A stretch of 64,000 bases of DNA, from contig NZ_FNAH01000001.1 of the NCBI RefSeq assembly GCF_900101865.1, positions 124,001 to 188,000 of the forward strand. Direction: 5' to 3'. The stretch is from Paracoccus isoporae. GTDB lineage: Bacteria; Pseudomonadota; Alphaproteobacteria; Rhodobacterales; Rhodobacteraceae. Made by a program: the position numbers and the translations under genes. Below, piece by piece: positions 38,641-48,261 of this stretch. Position 1 is the first letter of the stretch; every line of letters starts with the position of its first letter. Under the pieces are notes generated by a model that did not search any database, was not told the origin of the DNA, and saw nothing but the letters and a program-made list of their open reading frames with translations.

Positions 38641-40170
38641 TCAGCCCGCCTCGCGGTCGATCCGCTCCAGTTCCAGCGTCGAGACCGGCGCCGCCAGATC
38701 CTCGGTCCCCAGCCCTGCGGTCGGCCGCGCCAGCCGTGCCCGCGTCACCCAGAACAGGCGTTGCTGCGCCCGAGTGATCGCGACATAGGTCAGCCGCTTC
38801 CACAGCGGGATCCCGGCCTCGCTGCGGCCCGACCATGCGGCGGCCGAAATATCCGGCCCGAACACCTGCACATCGGGCCACTGGCTGCCCTGCGCCTTGT
38901 GGATCGTCACCGCCGCGCCGTGCAAGAAGCTGGCCCCCATCCGCGCCGCGAAGGGAATGAACGGCTCGTCCTCCTCCGGCATCTCGATCTTCACGATCGA
39001 GGCCGCCGACAGGCGTGGCTCTTCCGCCCCGATCACATGCAGCCGTGAGAAGCCGGGCTTCTTGCCGGGACCGAGATAGACCACCTGCGCGCCCTTGATC
39101 AGCCCCCGCGCCTCCAGGTCGATCCGTTTCTTGCGATGTTTCAGCGGCAGCTCCAGCCCGTCGCAGATCAGCGGCTCTCCTGGCAGCAGCGCGTCGCCCG
39201 GTGCACCGTAGGCGGCCCGGAACGCGGTAATCAGCCGGATGCGCGTGGCGTTGCGCCAGACCAGCACCGGGCTGCGCGCCATCAGATCGGATTCCACCCG
39301 CTCGGCCCAGATCACGCGCGGATCGCTGGCGGCGGCGTCGCGCACCAGCCGCTCGAACCCGGCGAAATCGACCTCCGGATCGCCGAGCGCATGGGCGAGG
39401 TCGAGGATCGGGCTGTCGCCGGCCTGCCGGTGGATGCGGTTCAGCACCAGCTTCTGCCGCGCGGCCAGACGGTCGAACACCATCTCGCCCGACTGTCCGA
39501 CCGGCGCAAGCTGGGCCGGATCGCCGAACAGCACCAGCACCGGGAAAATCTCGCGCAGATCCTCGAATTGCCGTTCGTCCAGCATCGAGGATTCGTCGAT
39601 CAGCCCGATATCCAGCCCGTCCTCGCGCCGCTTCCAGCCCTTGATGAAGTCCGATCCGCGCAGCCCGGCCGCCGCCAATGCGCCGGGGATGGAGGCATGC
39701 TGATCGTAGAACGCCCGCGCCCGGTCGAGCGCCTGATCCGTCAACCCCTCGATCACCGGGCGCTCGCCCGTGCCGGTCAGCCAATCGGCGATCTTTTCGT
39801 ATTCGGGGTCATAGACCGGGGTATAGAGAATGCGGTGAATGGTCGTGGCCGGAACCCCGCGCATCCGCAGCACGAAGGCCGCCTTGTTGGTCGGGGCCAG
39901 CACCGCCACGGTGCGACGGTCCTTGCGCTTTCGGCCCTCGTAATCGCCGCTGATGAGATCCACCCCGGCCGCGCGCAACGCCTTGGTCAGCGCGGCCAGG
40001 ATCATGGTCTTGCCCGACCCCGCCTTGCCGATCACCGCCAGCACCCGCGCCTTGCCGGGCTGGGGCGGCAGGATTTCTTCGGCCACCAGATCGACCCCGG
40101 CCGTGGCCAGCACCTCGGACAGCGTGTCCCAGGCCTCGGCCTGATCGGGAGAGAAGACGGGAAGGGTCAT
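38641..40170 (-). CDS. RecD-like AAA-type DNA helicase
   Basis: The 509-residue superfamily 1 ATPase has Walker A VIGKAGSGKTMILAA near residue 48, motif Ia LAPTNKAAFVLR, Walker B-like IGLIDESSMLD, motif III LFGDPAQLAPVG and, near the C-terminus, AVTIHKAQGSQWPDV and VAITRAQQRLFW (motifs V-VI). It resembles RecD2-type or phage-Dda-like helicases (UvrD_C_2) without the RecBC partners. The ATG at 40170 gives the family-like N-terminus (LPVFSPDQAEAWDTL). A role in repair or recombination is likely; details cannot be inferred. Confidence 0.88.
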   Translation of the reverse strand: MTLPVFSPDQAEAWDTLSEVLATAGVDLVAEEILPPQPGKARVLAVIGKAGSGKTMILAALTKALRAAGVDLISGDYEGRKRKDRRTVAVLAPTNKAAFVLRMRGVPATTIHRILYTPVYDPEYEKIADWLTGTGERPVIEGLTDQALDRARAFYDQHASIPGALAAAGLRGSDFIKGWKRREDGLDIGLIDESSMLDERQFEDLREIFPVLVLFGDPAQLAPVGQSGEMVFDRLAARQKLVLNRIHRQAGDSPILDLAHALGDPEVDFAGFERLVRDAAASDPRVIWAERVESDLMARSPVLVWRNATRIRLITAFRAAYGAPGDALLPGEPLICDGLELPLKHRKKRIDLEARGLIKGAQVVYLGPGKKPGFSRLHVIGAEEPRLSAASIVKIEMPEEDEPFIPFAARMGASFLHGAAVTIHKAQGSQWPDVQVFGPDISAAAWSGRSEAGIPLWKRLTYVAITRAQQRLFWVTRARLARPTAGLGTEDLAAPVSTLELERIDREAG

Positions 40171-40225
40171 GTGCCGGGGGTAGCGCGCGCCGCACGCGAA
40201 GGGAAGCCCGCACACCCGGCGCGGC

Positions 40226-41809
40226 TCAGACGACACTCCAATCGGCGGGGATTTCCGGCATCGCCGCCATCAGCCGCCGTGTCGTGGCATGGGCGGGCTG
40301 GCCCATCACCCGTTCGGTCGGCCCCTGCTCGACGATCCCGCCGCGATCCATCACCAGCACCCGGTCGGTGACACCGCGCACCACGCCCAGATCATGGCTG
40401 ATGAACAGATAGGCCATGCCGTGGCTGCGGCGCAGATCGGCCAGCAGGTCGAGCACCTGCGCGCGCACCTGCACATCGAGCGCGCTCACCGCCTCGTCCA
40501 GCACGATCAGCCGCGGCCGGATGATCAGCGCGCGGGCAATCGCCAGACGCTGCCGCTGGCCGCCCGAGAATTCATGGATATGCCGGCGCGCGGCGGAGGG
40601 ATCGATCCCGACCTCCGACAGCGCCTCTGCGACCCGTTCTCGCCAGTTTCGGGGCCTTCCGGTCAGGTGAAACGGCTCGGCCAGCAACCTGTCCACGCGC
40701 CAGCGGGGATCGAAACTGCCGAACGGATCCTGGAACACGACCTGGACTTTCGCGCGCAGCGCGGCCGGCATCGCCCCACCCGGCCCGACCGCCTCTCCGT
40801 CCAGCCGGATCTCGCCGCCCTGCAACGGGTCCAGCCCGAGGATGGCGCGGGTCAGGGTCGATTTCCCGCAGCCGGATTCGCCCACCAGCCCGACCGATTC
40901 GCCGTCCTGAATGTCGAAACTGACCCCATCGACCGCCCTCAGCACCTCATGCGGCCCGAATGTCGTCCGGCGCGCCAGGACATATTCCCGCACCGCGTCG
41001 CGCACCGACAGGATCGGCGTGTCATCGGCCTGCGCCGTCACGCGGGCGGGGACATGTCGCGAGGCGGCAAACAGAGCGCGGGTATAGGGATGCTGCTGGT
41101 TGCGGAACAGCGCCTCGGTCTCGCCATTCTCGACCAGTTCGCCCTCGCGCATCACCGCCACCTGATCGGCTATGCCGGCCACGACCGCCAGATCATGGGT
41201 GATGAGCAGCAGCGACATCCCCGCCTCTCGCACCAGATCGCGCAAGAGATCGAGGATCTGCGCCTGCGTCGTGACGTCGAGCGCGGTGGTCGGCTCATCC
41301 GCGATCAGCAGATCCGGTGCCTCGGCAATGGCGAGCGCGATTGCCACGCGCTGCCGCTGCCCGCCCGACAGCTCATGCGGATAGAGCGTCAGCGGAAAGC
41401 GCGGCCCCGGCAGCCCGACCCGGTCCAGCCGGTCGCGGGCCCGCGCGCGCGCCGCCTCGCGCGACATGCGGTGATGGATGCGCAGCACCTCCGCCACCTG
41501 GTCGCCGATGGTCATAAGCGGGTTCAGCGCGGTCATCGGCTCCTGGAAGATCATGCCGATCCGGTTGCCGCGGATCCGGCACAGCGCGGATTCCGGCGTG
41601 GTCAGCAGGTTCTGCCCGTCCAGACGAACCGCGCCCCCGGCCACTGCGCCGCGTGGCAACAGCCCCATGATCGCCAGCGCCGTCATCGACTTGCCCGAAC
41701 CGGACTCGCCCACCAGCCCGGTGATCTGTCCCGGCGCGAGCGTCAGATCCACATTGCGCAGGATCGGCGTGCCGCGGATCGCGACCGAGAGATTCTCCAG
41801 CGCGATCAC
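40226..41809 (-). CDS. Dipeptide/oligopeptide-type ABC transporter, fused DppD-DppF ATPase
   Basis: The 527-residue protein contains two complete ATPase domains: first Walker A GESGSGKS (near residue 35) with [14 protein letters not shown] and [12 protein letters not shown]; second Walker A GESGCGKS (near 315) with [15 protein letters not shown] and [12 protein letters not shown]. The pair energises peptide- or nickel-type import. The start is GTG 41809, overlapping the permease stop by 4 nt (GTGA). No periplasmic binding-protein gene lies in or next to this operon, so specificity is open. Confidence 0.93.
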   Translation of the reverse strand: MIALENLSVAIRGTPILRNVDLTLAPGQITGLVGESGSGKSMTALAIMGLLPRGAVAGGAVRLDGQNLLTTPESALCRIRGNRIGMIFQEPMTALNPLMTIGDQVAEVLRIHHRMSREAARARARDRLDRVGLPGPRFPLTLYPHELSGGQRQRVAIALAIAEAPDLLIADEPTTALDVTTQAQILDLLRDLVREAGMSLLLITHDLAVVAGIADQVAVMREGELVENGETEALFRNQQHPYTRALFAASRHVPARVTAQADDTPILSVRDAVREYVLARRTTFGPHEVLRAVDGVSFDIQDGESVGLVGESGCGKSTLTRAILGLDPLQGGEIRLDGEAVGPGGAMPAALRAKVQVVFQDPFGSFDPRWRVDRLLAEPFHLTGRPRNWRERVAEALSEVGIDPSAARRHIHEFSGGQRQRLAIARALIIRPRLIVLDEAVSALDVQVRAQVLDLLADLRRSHGMAYLFISHDLGVVRGVTDRVLVMDRGGIVEQGPTERVMGQPAHATTRRLMAAMPEIPADWSVV

Positions 41810-42621
41810 GCCTGCATCACCTTCAGCCGCGGGTCGAGCGCGTCGCGCAGCCCGTCGCCCAGCAGGTTCAGCCCCAGCACGGTGGCGAAGATGCACAGAC
41901 CCGGGATGATGGCGACATGCGGGGCGATGGTGACGAAGGTCTGCGCCTCGGCCAGCATCCGGCCCCAGCTTGGCGTGGGCGGCTGCGCGCCGAGTCCCAC
42001 ATAGGACAGCCCGGCCTCGGCCAGAATGCCCAGGCTGAACTGGATGGTACCCTGCACGATCAGCAGGTTCAGCGTGTTGGGCAGGATATGCTCCAGGCTG
42101 ATCCGCAGCCGACCCTTGCCCGCCACCTGAGCGGCGCGGATGTAATCCAGCGTCCAGATCGGCATCGCCGCCCCGCGGGTGACGCGGGCGAAGACGGGGA
42201 TGTTGAAGATGCCGATGGCGATGATGGCGTTGACAGCACTCGGCCCGAAGGCGGCAGTGATGAGGATCGCGATGACCAGCGACGGGAAGGCGAAGATCAG
42301 GTCATTGCCGCGCATGATGACCTCGTCCACCCAGCCGCCGCGCCCCGCCGCGGCCAGCAGGCCCAGCGGCACGCCGAACCCCATGCCGATGCCCACCGCC
42401 ACCACCGCCACCGCGATGGAGGTCCGGGCCCCGACCATCACCATCGACAGGATGTCGCGGCCGAAATGATCCGTGCCCAGCCAATACGTGCCGGATAGCG
42501 GCTGCAGCTTGCTGGCCACCGCCATCTGACCCACGTCATGCGGGGTCCACAGGAAGGACAGCGCCGCCGCCAGCATCGCCAGACCGGCCAGGATGCCGCC
42601 AAGGATCAGGGTCCACCTCAT
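41806..42621 (-). CDS. ABC transporter permease, DppC type
   Basis: The 271-residue inner-membrane permease of the binding-protein-dependent peptide family has GTDHFGRDILSMVMVGARTS near residue 50, and the cytoplasmic EAA-like loop DYIRAAQVAGKGRLRISLEHILPN that contacts the ATPase. There are about six membrane segments. It overlaps the DppB-like gene by 4 nt upstream and the ATPase gene by 4 nt downstream, forming a coupled three-gene operon. Confidence 0.94.
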   Translation of the reverse strand: MRWTLILGGILAGLAMLAAALSFLWTPHDVGQMAVASKLQPLSGTYWLGTDHFGRDILSMVMVGARTSIAVAVVAVGIGMGFGVPLGLLAAAGRGGWVDEVIMRGNDLIFAFPSLVIAILITAAFGPSAVNAIIAIGIFNIPVFARVTRGAAMPIWTLDYIRAAQVAGKGRLRISLEHILPNTLNLLIVQGTIQFSLGILAEAGLSYVGLGAQPPTPSWGRMLAEAQTFVTIAPHVAIIPGLCIFATVLGLNLLGDGLRDALDPRLKVMQA

Positions 42622-43559
42622 CGCGTGCGCAGCCTCGGATCGACCGCGGCATAGGCCAGATCGACCAGGAAGGTCACGGCGATCACCGCCGCCACCAGCA
42701 CCAGCACCGCCGATTGCACGACGATCAGGTCACGCTGGTTGATTGCCTGAAAGATCATCCGCCCCAGACCGGGCAGATAGAACACGTTCTCGATGATGAT
42801 CGCCCCGGCCAGCAGGAACGAGAACTGCATCCCCATGATCGTCAGCACCGGGATCAGCGCGTTGCGCAGCGCGTGGCGACGCAGAGTCTTGCCCCGGCTC
42901 AGCCCCTTGGCCCGCGCGGTGCGGATGTAATCCTGGTCCATCGTCTCGATCAGCGCCGAGCGCAGCACCCGCGCCAGGATCGCCGCCTGCGGCAGCGCGA
43001 GCGCCACGGCGGGCAGCAAGAGCGACCGCAGCGCCGCCCCCGGCGCGTCCCAGCCGCCGAACCCGCCCGCAGGCAGCCAGCGCAGCCGGACCGCGAACAG
43101 CAGCACCAGCAGCATCGCGAACCAGAAATTCGGCAGCGCGATTCCGATCTGCGTCACCGACATGATCGCCGTGTCGCCCGCCTCGCCCCGGCGCGCCGCG
43201 GCGAACAGCCCGATCGGAAAGGCGATCAGCACCGCCAGCGCCAGCGCCATCAGCGCCAGCGGCAGCGAGACCTGCATCCGGTCGAGGATCATCCCCGTCA
43301 CCGGGGTCTTGTAGGTAAAGCTCTGCCCCAGATCGCCCGACAGAATCTGCAAAAGCCAGCTTGCATAACGGACCGGCAGCGGCTGATCGAGGCCAAGCTG
43401 CGCGCGCAGCGCGGCCAGCGTCTCGGGCTGGGCGCCGGTGCCCAGCATGAAGGTCGCCGGATCGCCCGGCACCATCTCGACCAGCAGGAAAATCACCAGC
43501 GACGCCACCAACAGGCTGAGCGCAAGAGAGATCATCCGGCGGGCGAGATAGGGCAGCAT
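42618..43559 (-). CDS. ABC transporter permease, DppB type
   Basis: The 313-residue permease starts MLPYLARRMISLALSLLVAS and carries the family signature LVEMVPGDPATFMLG and the EAA loop DYIRTARAKGLSRGKTLRRHALRNA. It is the first gene of the importer operon, reading B-C-DF. Most such operons begin with the substrate-binding protein gene; here the preceding gene on this strand encodes an unrelated FAD-linked dehydrogenase 41 bp upstream. The binding protein must be encoded elsewhere or shared. Confidence 0.94.
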   Translation of the reverse strand: MLPYLARRMISLALSLLVASLVIFLLVEMVPGDPATFMLGTGAQPETLAALRAQLGLDQPLPVRYASWLLQILSGDLGQSFTYKTPVTGMILDRMQVSLPLALMALALAVLIAFPIGLFAAARRGEAGDTAIMSVTQIGIALPNFWFAMLLVLLFAVRLRWLPAGGFGGWDAPGAALRSLLLPAVALALPQAAILARVLRSALIETMDQDYIRTARAKGLSRGKTLRRHALRNALIPVLTIMGMQFSFLLAGAIIIENVFYLPGLGRMIFQAINQRDLIVVQSAVLVLVAAVIAVTFLVDLAYAAVDPRLRTR

Positions 43560-43600
43560 GGACGAAGGCTAGGGCGCGGGACCGGGGCGGGCAAGTCCCC

Positions 43601-44998
43601 TCACGCCAGCACGGCGCCCGGATTCATGATCCCGGCCGGATCGAGCGCCGCCTTGATCGCCCGCATCGCGGCCAGCCGCGCCGGATCGGCCCATCGGGCC
43701 AGATCGGCGGTCTTCAGCCGCCCGACGCCGTGTTCGGCCGAAAATGATCCCCCGCGCGCCACCACCATCTGATGCACGTCATGCTGAATTTTTTCGCGCA
43801 GATCGTCGTAATCCGCCCGCTCGCGCCCCGGCGCGGGGAACACGTTGTAATGCAGATTGCCGTCGCCCAGATGGCCGAAACAGTTGATCCGCATGTCGCC
43901 CATCGCGGCGATCATCTGCCCGGCATCCGCGATGAAGCGCGGGATCTCGGACAAGGGCAGCGCGATGTCATGGCTGGAGATCGCCCCGATGCGCCGGTTC
44001 GCCTCGGGGATCTCCTCGCGCATCTGCCAGAACGCCTCCGCCTGCAGGCCGGACTGCGCGATCACGCCGTCCGTCACCAGCCCCGCTTCCGCGCCACGAA
44101 TGAACAGCGCCTCCAGCGTGGCATCGGGATCGACCCCGCCCGGCAGCCCGATCTCGATCAGCACCATCCAGTCCGGCGGCGTGGCGAAGGGCTGGCGCAG
44201 ATGCGGCAGCATCTCCTGCTGGAAGAGCAGCCCCTGCCCGGAGATCAGCTCGAACGCCGACACCGCGTCGCCCACCGCCTCGCCCGCCAGCCCCAGCAGC
44301 CGCAGCGCGGCGGCAGGATCCTCCACCACCATCAGCGCCACGCCGCGTGCGGCGGGCGGCGGAACCATGCGCAGGCTGGCGGCGGTGATGAGGCCCAGCG
44401 TGCCCTCCGCCCCGATCAGCAGATCGCGCAGATCATAGCCGGTATTGTCCTTCCTGAGCCGCTTCAGATCATGCATGACCGTGCCATCCGGCAGCACCGC
44501 CTCGATCCCCAGGCACAGCGCCCGCGCGGTGCCATAGCGCAGCGCGTTCACCCCGCCCGCATTGGCCGCCAGCACGCCGCCGATCTGCGCCGTGCCCTGC
44601 GACGCGATGGACAGCGGAAACAGCCGCCCCGCCGTCTCGGCCGCATCGCGCACGGCCTGCAGCGTGGCGCCCGATTCCGCGACCATCACGTTCTCCTGCG
44701 CCCAGAGATCGCGGATCGCCGTCATCCGTTCGAGCGACAGCAGCAGCGGTGCAGGACCGGATTGCATGACCTGACCCGCCACCAGCCCGGTGCCGCCACC
44801 CAACGGAACCACGCCGACCCGCGCCGCGGCACATGCCCGGATCACCGCGGCCGCCTCTTCGGTGTCGCGTGGTGCGGCCAGCAGACCGGCCTGCCCGACA
44901 TAGCGCCCGCGCGGCTCCTCCAGATGGCGCGGCTCGATGGGCCGCAGCACGCCGTCGGGCAGCATTGCCGCCAGATCCGCGCCCGCATCGTTCAGCAT
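43601..44998 (-). CDS. FAD-linked D-2-hydroxyacid dehydrogenase (GlcD / D-2-hydroxyglutarate dehydrogenase type)
   Basis: The 465-residue protein has an N-terminal PCMH-type FAD domain with VPLGGGTGLVAGQ (about 64-76) and IGGVLAANAGGVNALRYG, and a C-terminal FAD-oxidase domain with CFGHLGDGNLHYNVFP and FSAEHGVGRLK, where metal- and substrate-binding histidines lie. Such enzymes oxidise D-2-hydroxyglutarate, D-lactate or related acids. GlcE/GlcF partners are absent, which favours the single-chain D-2-hydroxyglutarate or D-lactate type. The start at 44998 (MLNDAGADLAAML) is chosen for domain length; the frame is open for 77 more codons overlapping the GNAT gene. Confidence 0.88.
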   Translation of the reverse strand: MLNDAGADLAAMLPDGVLRPIEPRHLEEPRGRYVGQAGLLAAPRDTEEAAAVIRACAAARVGVVPLGGGTGLVAGQVMQSGPAPLLLSLERMTAIRDLWAQENVMVAESGATLQAVRDAAETAGRLFPLSIASQGTAQIGGVLAANAGGVNALRYGTARALCLGIEAVLPDGTVMHDLKRLRKDNTGYDLRDLLIGAEGTLGLITAASLRMVPPPAARGVALMVVEDPAAALRLLGLAGEAVGDAVSAFELISGQGLLFQQEMLPHLRQPFATPPDWMVLIEIGLPGGVDPDATLEALFIRGAEAGLVTDGVIAQSGLQAEAFWQMREEIPEANRRIGAISSHDIALPLSEIPRFIADAGQMIAAMGDMRINCFGHLGDGNLHYNVFPAPGRERADYDDLREKIQHDVHQMVVARGGSFSAEHGVGRLKTADLARWADPARLAAMRAIKAALDPAGIMNPGAVLA

Positions 44999-45023
44999 CG
45001 TCTCACCCCTTCGCGCGTGCGGA

Positions 45024-45611
45024 TCACGACCCCGCGCCGGTCCGCCCCCTGCGGTCGTGGCGCAGATTGGCATAGAGCACATGAGTCCGCCACCGGCCAT
45101 TGATCTGAAGATAGCTCTGCGCCACGCCCTCATACTTGAAGCCGGCACGTTCCAGCACCCCGCGAGAGGCACCGTTCTCCGGCAGGCAGGCAGCCTCGAT
45201 CCGCGACAGGTCCAGCACGCTGAAGGCATGCCGCGCCACCGCCTCGATCGCCTCGGTCATATAGCCCTGCCGCGCATGCGGCGCGCCGATCCAGTAACCG
45301 ATCGTGGCCATCTGCGCCGGGCCGCGCCGGATATTGTCCAGCGTGATCGCCCCCAGCAGCGCGCCATCCAGCTTGCGTTCCAGAAAGAACGGGATGGCGC
45401 TGCCGTTGCGGCTGGCCCGCTGCGCCCAGTACACCCGGTTGGTGAAGGATTTGCGCGACAGATGGTCAGCCGACCAGACCGGCTCCCACGGGATCAGGAA
45501 ATCGCGGCTGGCCATGCGCAGCCCGGTCCAGTCGGTGAAATCCGAATGCTGGGGAAGGCGCAGCGCCATCCGCTCGGTCTCGATGCGGATCGGACGGCGC
45601 CGTCCGAACAT
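45024..45611 (-). CDS. RimJ/RimL-type GNAT N-acetyltransferase
   Basis: The 195-residue protein contains IRIETERMALRLPQHSDF at the start, IGYWIGAPHARQGYMTEAIE (acetyl-CoA motif A) and RIEAACLPENGASRGVLERAGF, which are hallmarks of RimJ-like N-terminal protein acetyltransferases. The ATG at 45611 overlaps the M16 protease stop by one base (TGATG). It is therefore in one coupled chain with thrC and the M16 gene. The protein substrate is unknown. Confidence 0.9.
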   Translation of the reverse strand: MFGRRRPIRIETERMALRLPQHSDFTDWTGLRMASRDFLIPWEPVWSADHLSRKSFTNRVYWAQRASRNGSAIPFFLERKLDGALLGAITLDNIRRGPAQMATIGYWIGAPHARQGYMTEAIEAVARHAFSVLDLSRIEAACLPENGASRGVLERAGFKYEGVAQSYLQINGRWRTHVLYANLRHDRRGRTGAGS

Positions 45612-46873
45612 CAGGCGGCGAGCCGTTCGCTCAGCGCGTCCAGCGACGGCGCACGCTCCACCGGGCCATAGAGCGCCATGGCGGGCCGCCCCGCGATCAG
45701 CCCTGCGGCATAATCCGCCAGATCCTGCCGCGTCACCGCGTCCAGCCGGGCCGCGGTCTCGGCCGGGTCGGGTACGCGCCCCCAGATCGCCAGGCTGCGC
45801 GCGATCCGCTCGGCCTGGCCGGAACTGCTTTCCAGCCCCATCAGTGTGCCGGCCTTGAGCTGCGCCTTGGCCCGCGCGATCTCGGCATCGCTCAGATCGT
45901 CGACCGAGCGTTTCAGCTCCTCCACCGTCAGATGCGCCAGCTCGGCCACATCCTCGGCCGCGGTGCCCGCATAGACCGTCATCATGCCGGTATCGTCGTG
46001 GAAGCCCGACTGCGCGAAGATGGTATAGCACAGCCCGCGCTCCTCGCGGATCTTCTGGAACAGGCGCGAGGACATGCCGCCCCCCATCGCCACAGTCCAG
46101 ATCTGCGAGGCGTGGTAATGCGGCGACAGATAACCCGGCCCCTCGAAGGCCAGGGTGAAATGCGCCTGTTCGAGATCCTTGATCCGGCGGGTCTCCGAGC
46201 CGGTCCAGCGGGCGGCATCGCGCCGCGCCGCCGGGCGCTTCGTCAGACCGCCGAACACCGTCTCGGCCTGGCGCACGATGGCGTCGTGATCGACCGCGCC
46301 CGCCGCGGCCAGCACAAGCTGTTCGGGCCCGTAATGCTCGGCCACGAAGCGCGACAGATCGGGACGGCCAAATCCCGACACACGCTCCGCCGGGCCCAGA
46401 ATGGTGCGCCCGATGGCCTGATCGGGATAGGCGGCCTCCTGCAGCCAGTCGAAGATCACGTCGTCCGGCGTATCGAGCGACTGCCCGATCTCCTGCAGGA
46501 TCACCCCGCGCTCGACCTCGATCTCGCGCTGATCGAAGGCCGGGTTCAGCACGATATCGGAGATCACATCCAGTGCCAGCGCGGTGTCGGCCTCCAGCAC
46601 GCGGGCGTAATAGGCGGTGGTGTCGCGCGAGGTATAGGCGTTGATATAACCGCCCACATCCTCGATTTCCTCGGCGATCTGCAGGGCGCTGCGCCGCGCC
46701 GTGCCCTTGAACGCCATATGTTCAAGGAAATGCGCGATGCCGTTCTGCTCGACCCGCTCATCGCGGCCCCCGGCCCCCACCCAGAGGCCGAGCGTCGCGG
46801 AATGCAGGCCGGGCATGTTGCGGGTGACGATCCGCAGACCGTTATCCAGAATGGTGATGTTCGTATCGCTCAA
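45611..46873 (-). CDS. M16-family zinc peptidase (processing-peptidase-like)
   Basis: The 420-residue protein has the inverted zinc motif HFLEHMAFKGT (HxxEH, residues about 48-52) with the distal glutamate in EIEVERGVILQEI, and ends with a non-catalytic M16 domain. It belongs to the group most similar to mitochondrial processing peptidase beta, common in alphaproteobacteria, often beside thrC. It overlaps thrC by 4 nt and the acetyltransferase gene by one base. Natural substrates are not clear. Confidence 0.94.
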   Translation of the reverse strand: MSDTNITILDNGLRIVTRNMPGLHSATLGLWVGAGGRDERVEQNGIAHFLEHMAFKGTARRSALQIAEEIEDVGGYINAYTSRDTTAYYARVLEADTALALDVISDIVLNPAFDQREIEVERGVILQEIGQSLDTPDDVIFDWLQEAAYPDQAIGRTILGPAERVSGFGRPDLSRFVAEHYGPEQLVLAAAGAVDHDAIVRQAETVFGGLTKRPAARRDAARWTGSETRRIKDLEQAHFTLAFEGPGYLSPHYHASQIWTVAMGGGMSSRLFQKIREERGLCYTIFAQSGFHDDTGMMTVYAGTAAEDVAELAHLTVEELKRSVDDLSDAEIARAKAQLKAGTLMGLESSSGQAERIARSLAIWGRVPDPAETAARLDAVTRQDLADYAAGLIAGRPAMALYGPVERAPSLDALSERLAA

Positions 46874-48252
46874 ACCGTCCTCCGTTCACGGATGAGCGAT
46901 TTAAGCGCCGCGGCGTCGTTTTCAACCCGGCTGCTGCGCTCGGGCTTGTCGAACAGACCTGCCATATGCGGCGGCAGATCCGGGCGGATGCCGGTCGCCT
47001 GTTCGACGGCATCGGGAAACTTTGCCGGATGCGCGGTGGCCAGCGTCACCATCGGCACACCTTCGCGCAGATGGTCGCGCGCCACCTTCGCGCCGACAGC
47101 ACTATGCGGGCACAGGATCTCTCCGGTTTCCTCGCGGATGGTGCGTATCATCGCGGTGGTCTCGGCCTCGGACGCCCGGCCCGACACGAAATCCTCGCGC
47201 AGCGCCTGCAACGCGCCCTGGCTGATGGTGAACCCGCCCTGGCGCAGCTCCTCCATGAGCTGACGCACCGCCGCCGCATCGCCATCATAGGCCCAGAACA
47301 GCGCGCGCTCGAAATTGCTGCTGACCTGAATATCCATCGACGGCGAGATCGACGGCGCGACCTTTCCCGTCCGGTATTCGCCGGTCGTCAGCGCCCGGTG
47401 CAGGATGTCGTTCTGGTTGGTCGCGATCACCAGCCGCCCGATGGGCAGCCCCATCCGCTTGGCCACGAGACCGGCCAGAATATCCCCGAAATTCCCGGTC
47501 GGTACGGTGAAATCGACCGCGCGATGCGGCGCGCCCAGGCTGACCGCGGCGGTGAAGTAATACACCACCTGCGCCAGCACCCGCGCCCAGTTGATGCTAT
47601 TCACCCCGGCCAGCCCGACCTCGTCGCGGAAGGCGTGATCGTTGAACAGATCCTTCAGCCGCGCCTGGCAATCGTCGAAATGCCCGTCCAACGCCAGCGC
47701 GTGGACATTCTCGTTCTCCGGCGTCGTCATCTGCCGGCGCTGCACCTCGGACACGCGGCCATGCGGGTAGAGGATGAACACATCGACATTGTCCAGCCCG
47801 CGAAACGCCTCGATTGCCGCCGAGCCGGTATCGCCCGAGGTCGCGCCGACAATGGTGATCCTCTGCCCCGAACGTTTCAGCGCGATCTGGAACAGCTGCC
47901 CGATCAGCTGCATCGCGAAATCCTTGAAGGCCAGCGTCGGGCCGTGGAACAGCTCCAGCAGGTGATGGCCGGGCGCAAGCTGGCGCAGCGGCGCGCGGGC
48001 GACATGGCCGAACCCGGCATAGGCCGCATCTATGGCGCGGGTCAGTTCGTCATCCGAGAAACTTTCGCCCAGGAACGGCTTGATGACCCGCAGCGCGGCC
48101 TCCTCATAGGCCAGCCCCTCAAGCGACGCGATGTCGTCCATCTGCTGGATCGCCTCGGGCAGATACAGCCCGCCATCGCGCGCCAGCCCGGTCAGCATCG
48201 CCTGTTCAAAATCCAGTGTCGGAGCCTGACCCCGAGTCGAGATGTAACGCAT
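46870..48252 (-). CDS. thrC: Threonine synthase
   Basis: The 460-residue PLP enzyme makes threonine from O-phosphohomoserine. The PLP lysine is in LAFKDFAMQLIG (residue about 112), with the phosphate-binding loop GATSGDTGSAAIEAF and an N-terminal MRYISTRGQAPTLDFEQAML typical of the long bacterial/yeast form. It overlaps the M16 gene by 4 nt and follows surf1 by 9 bp. I see no leader peptide or attenuator. Confidence 0.96.
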   Translation of the reverse strand: MRYISTRGQAPTLDFEQAMLTGLARDGGLYLPEAIQQMDDIASLEGLAYEEAALRVIKPFLGESFSDDELTRAIDAAYAGFGHVARAPLRQLAPGHHLLELFHGPTLAFKDFAMQLIGQLFQIALKRSGQRITIVGATSGDTGSAAIEAFRGLDNVDVFILYPHGRVSEVQRRQMTTPENENVHALALDGHFDDCQARLKDLFNDHAFRDEVGLAGVNSINWARVLAQVVYYFTAAVSLGAPHRAVDFTVPTGNFGDILAGLVAKRMGLPIGRLVIATNQNDILHRALTTGEYRTGKVAPSISPSMDIQVSSNFERALFWAYDGDAAAVRQLMEELRQGGFTISQGALQALREDFVSGRASEAETTAMIRTIREETGEILCPHSAVGAKVARDHLREGVPMVTLATAHPAKFPDAVEQATGIRPDLPPHMAGLFDKPERSSRVENDAAALKSLIRERRTV

Positions 48253-48261
48253 GGTCCGTTC

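Noticed and set aside
43601..45229. Longer 542-residue form of the FAD-linked dehydrogenase
   Set aside because: The extra N-terminal residues are arginine- and cysteine-rich and lie inside the acetyltransferase gene; the ATG at 44998 gives the normal domain length.
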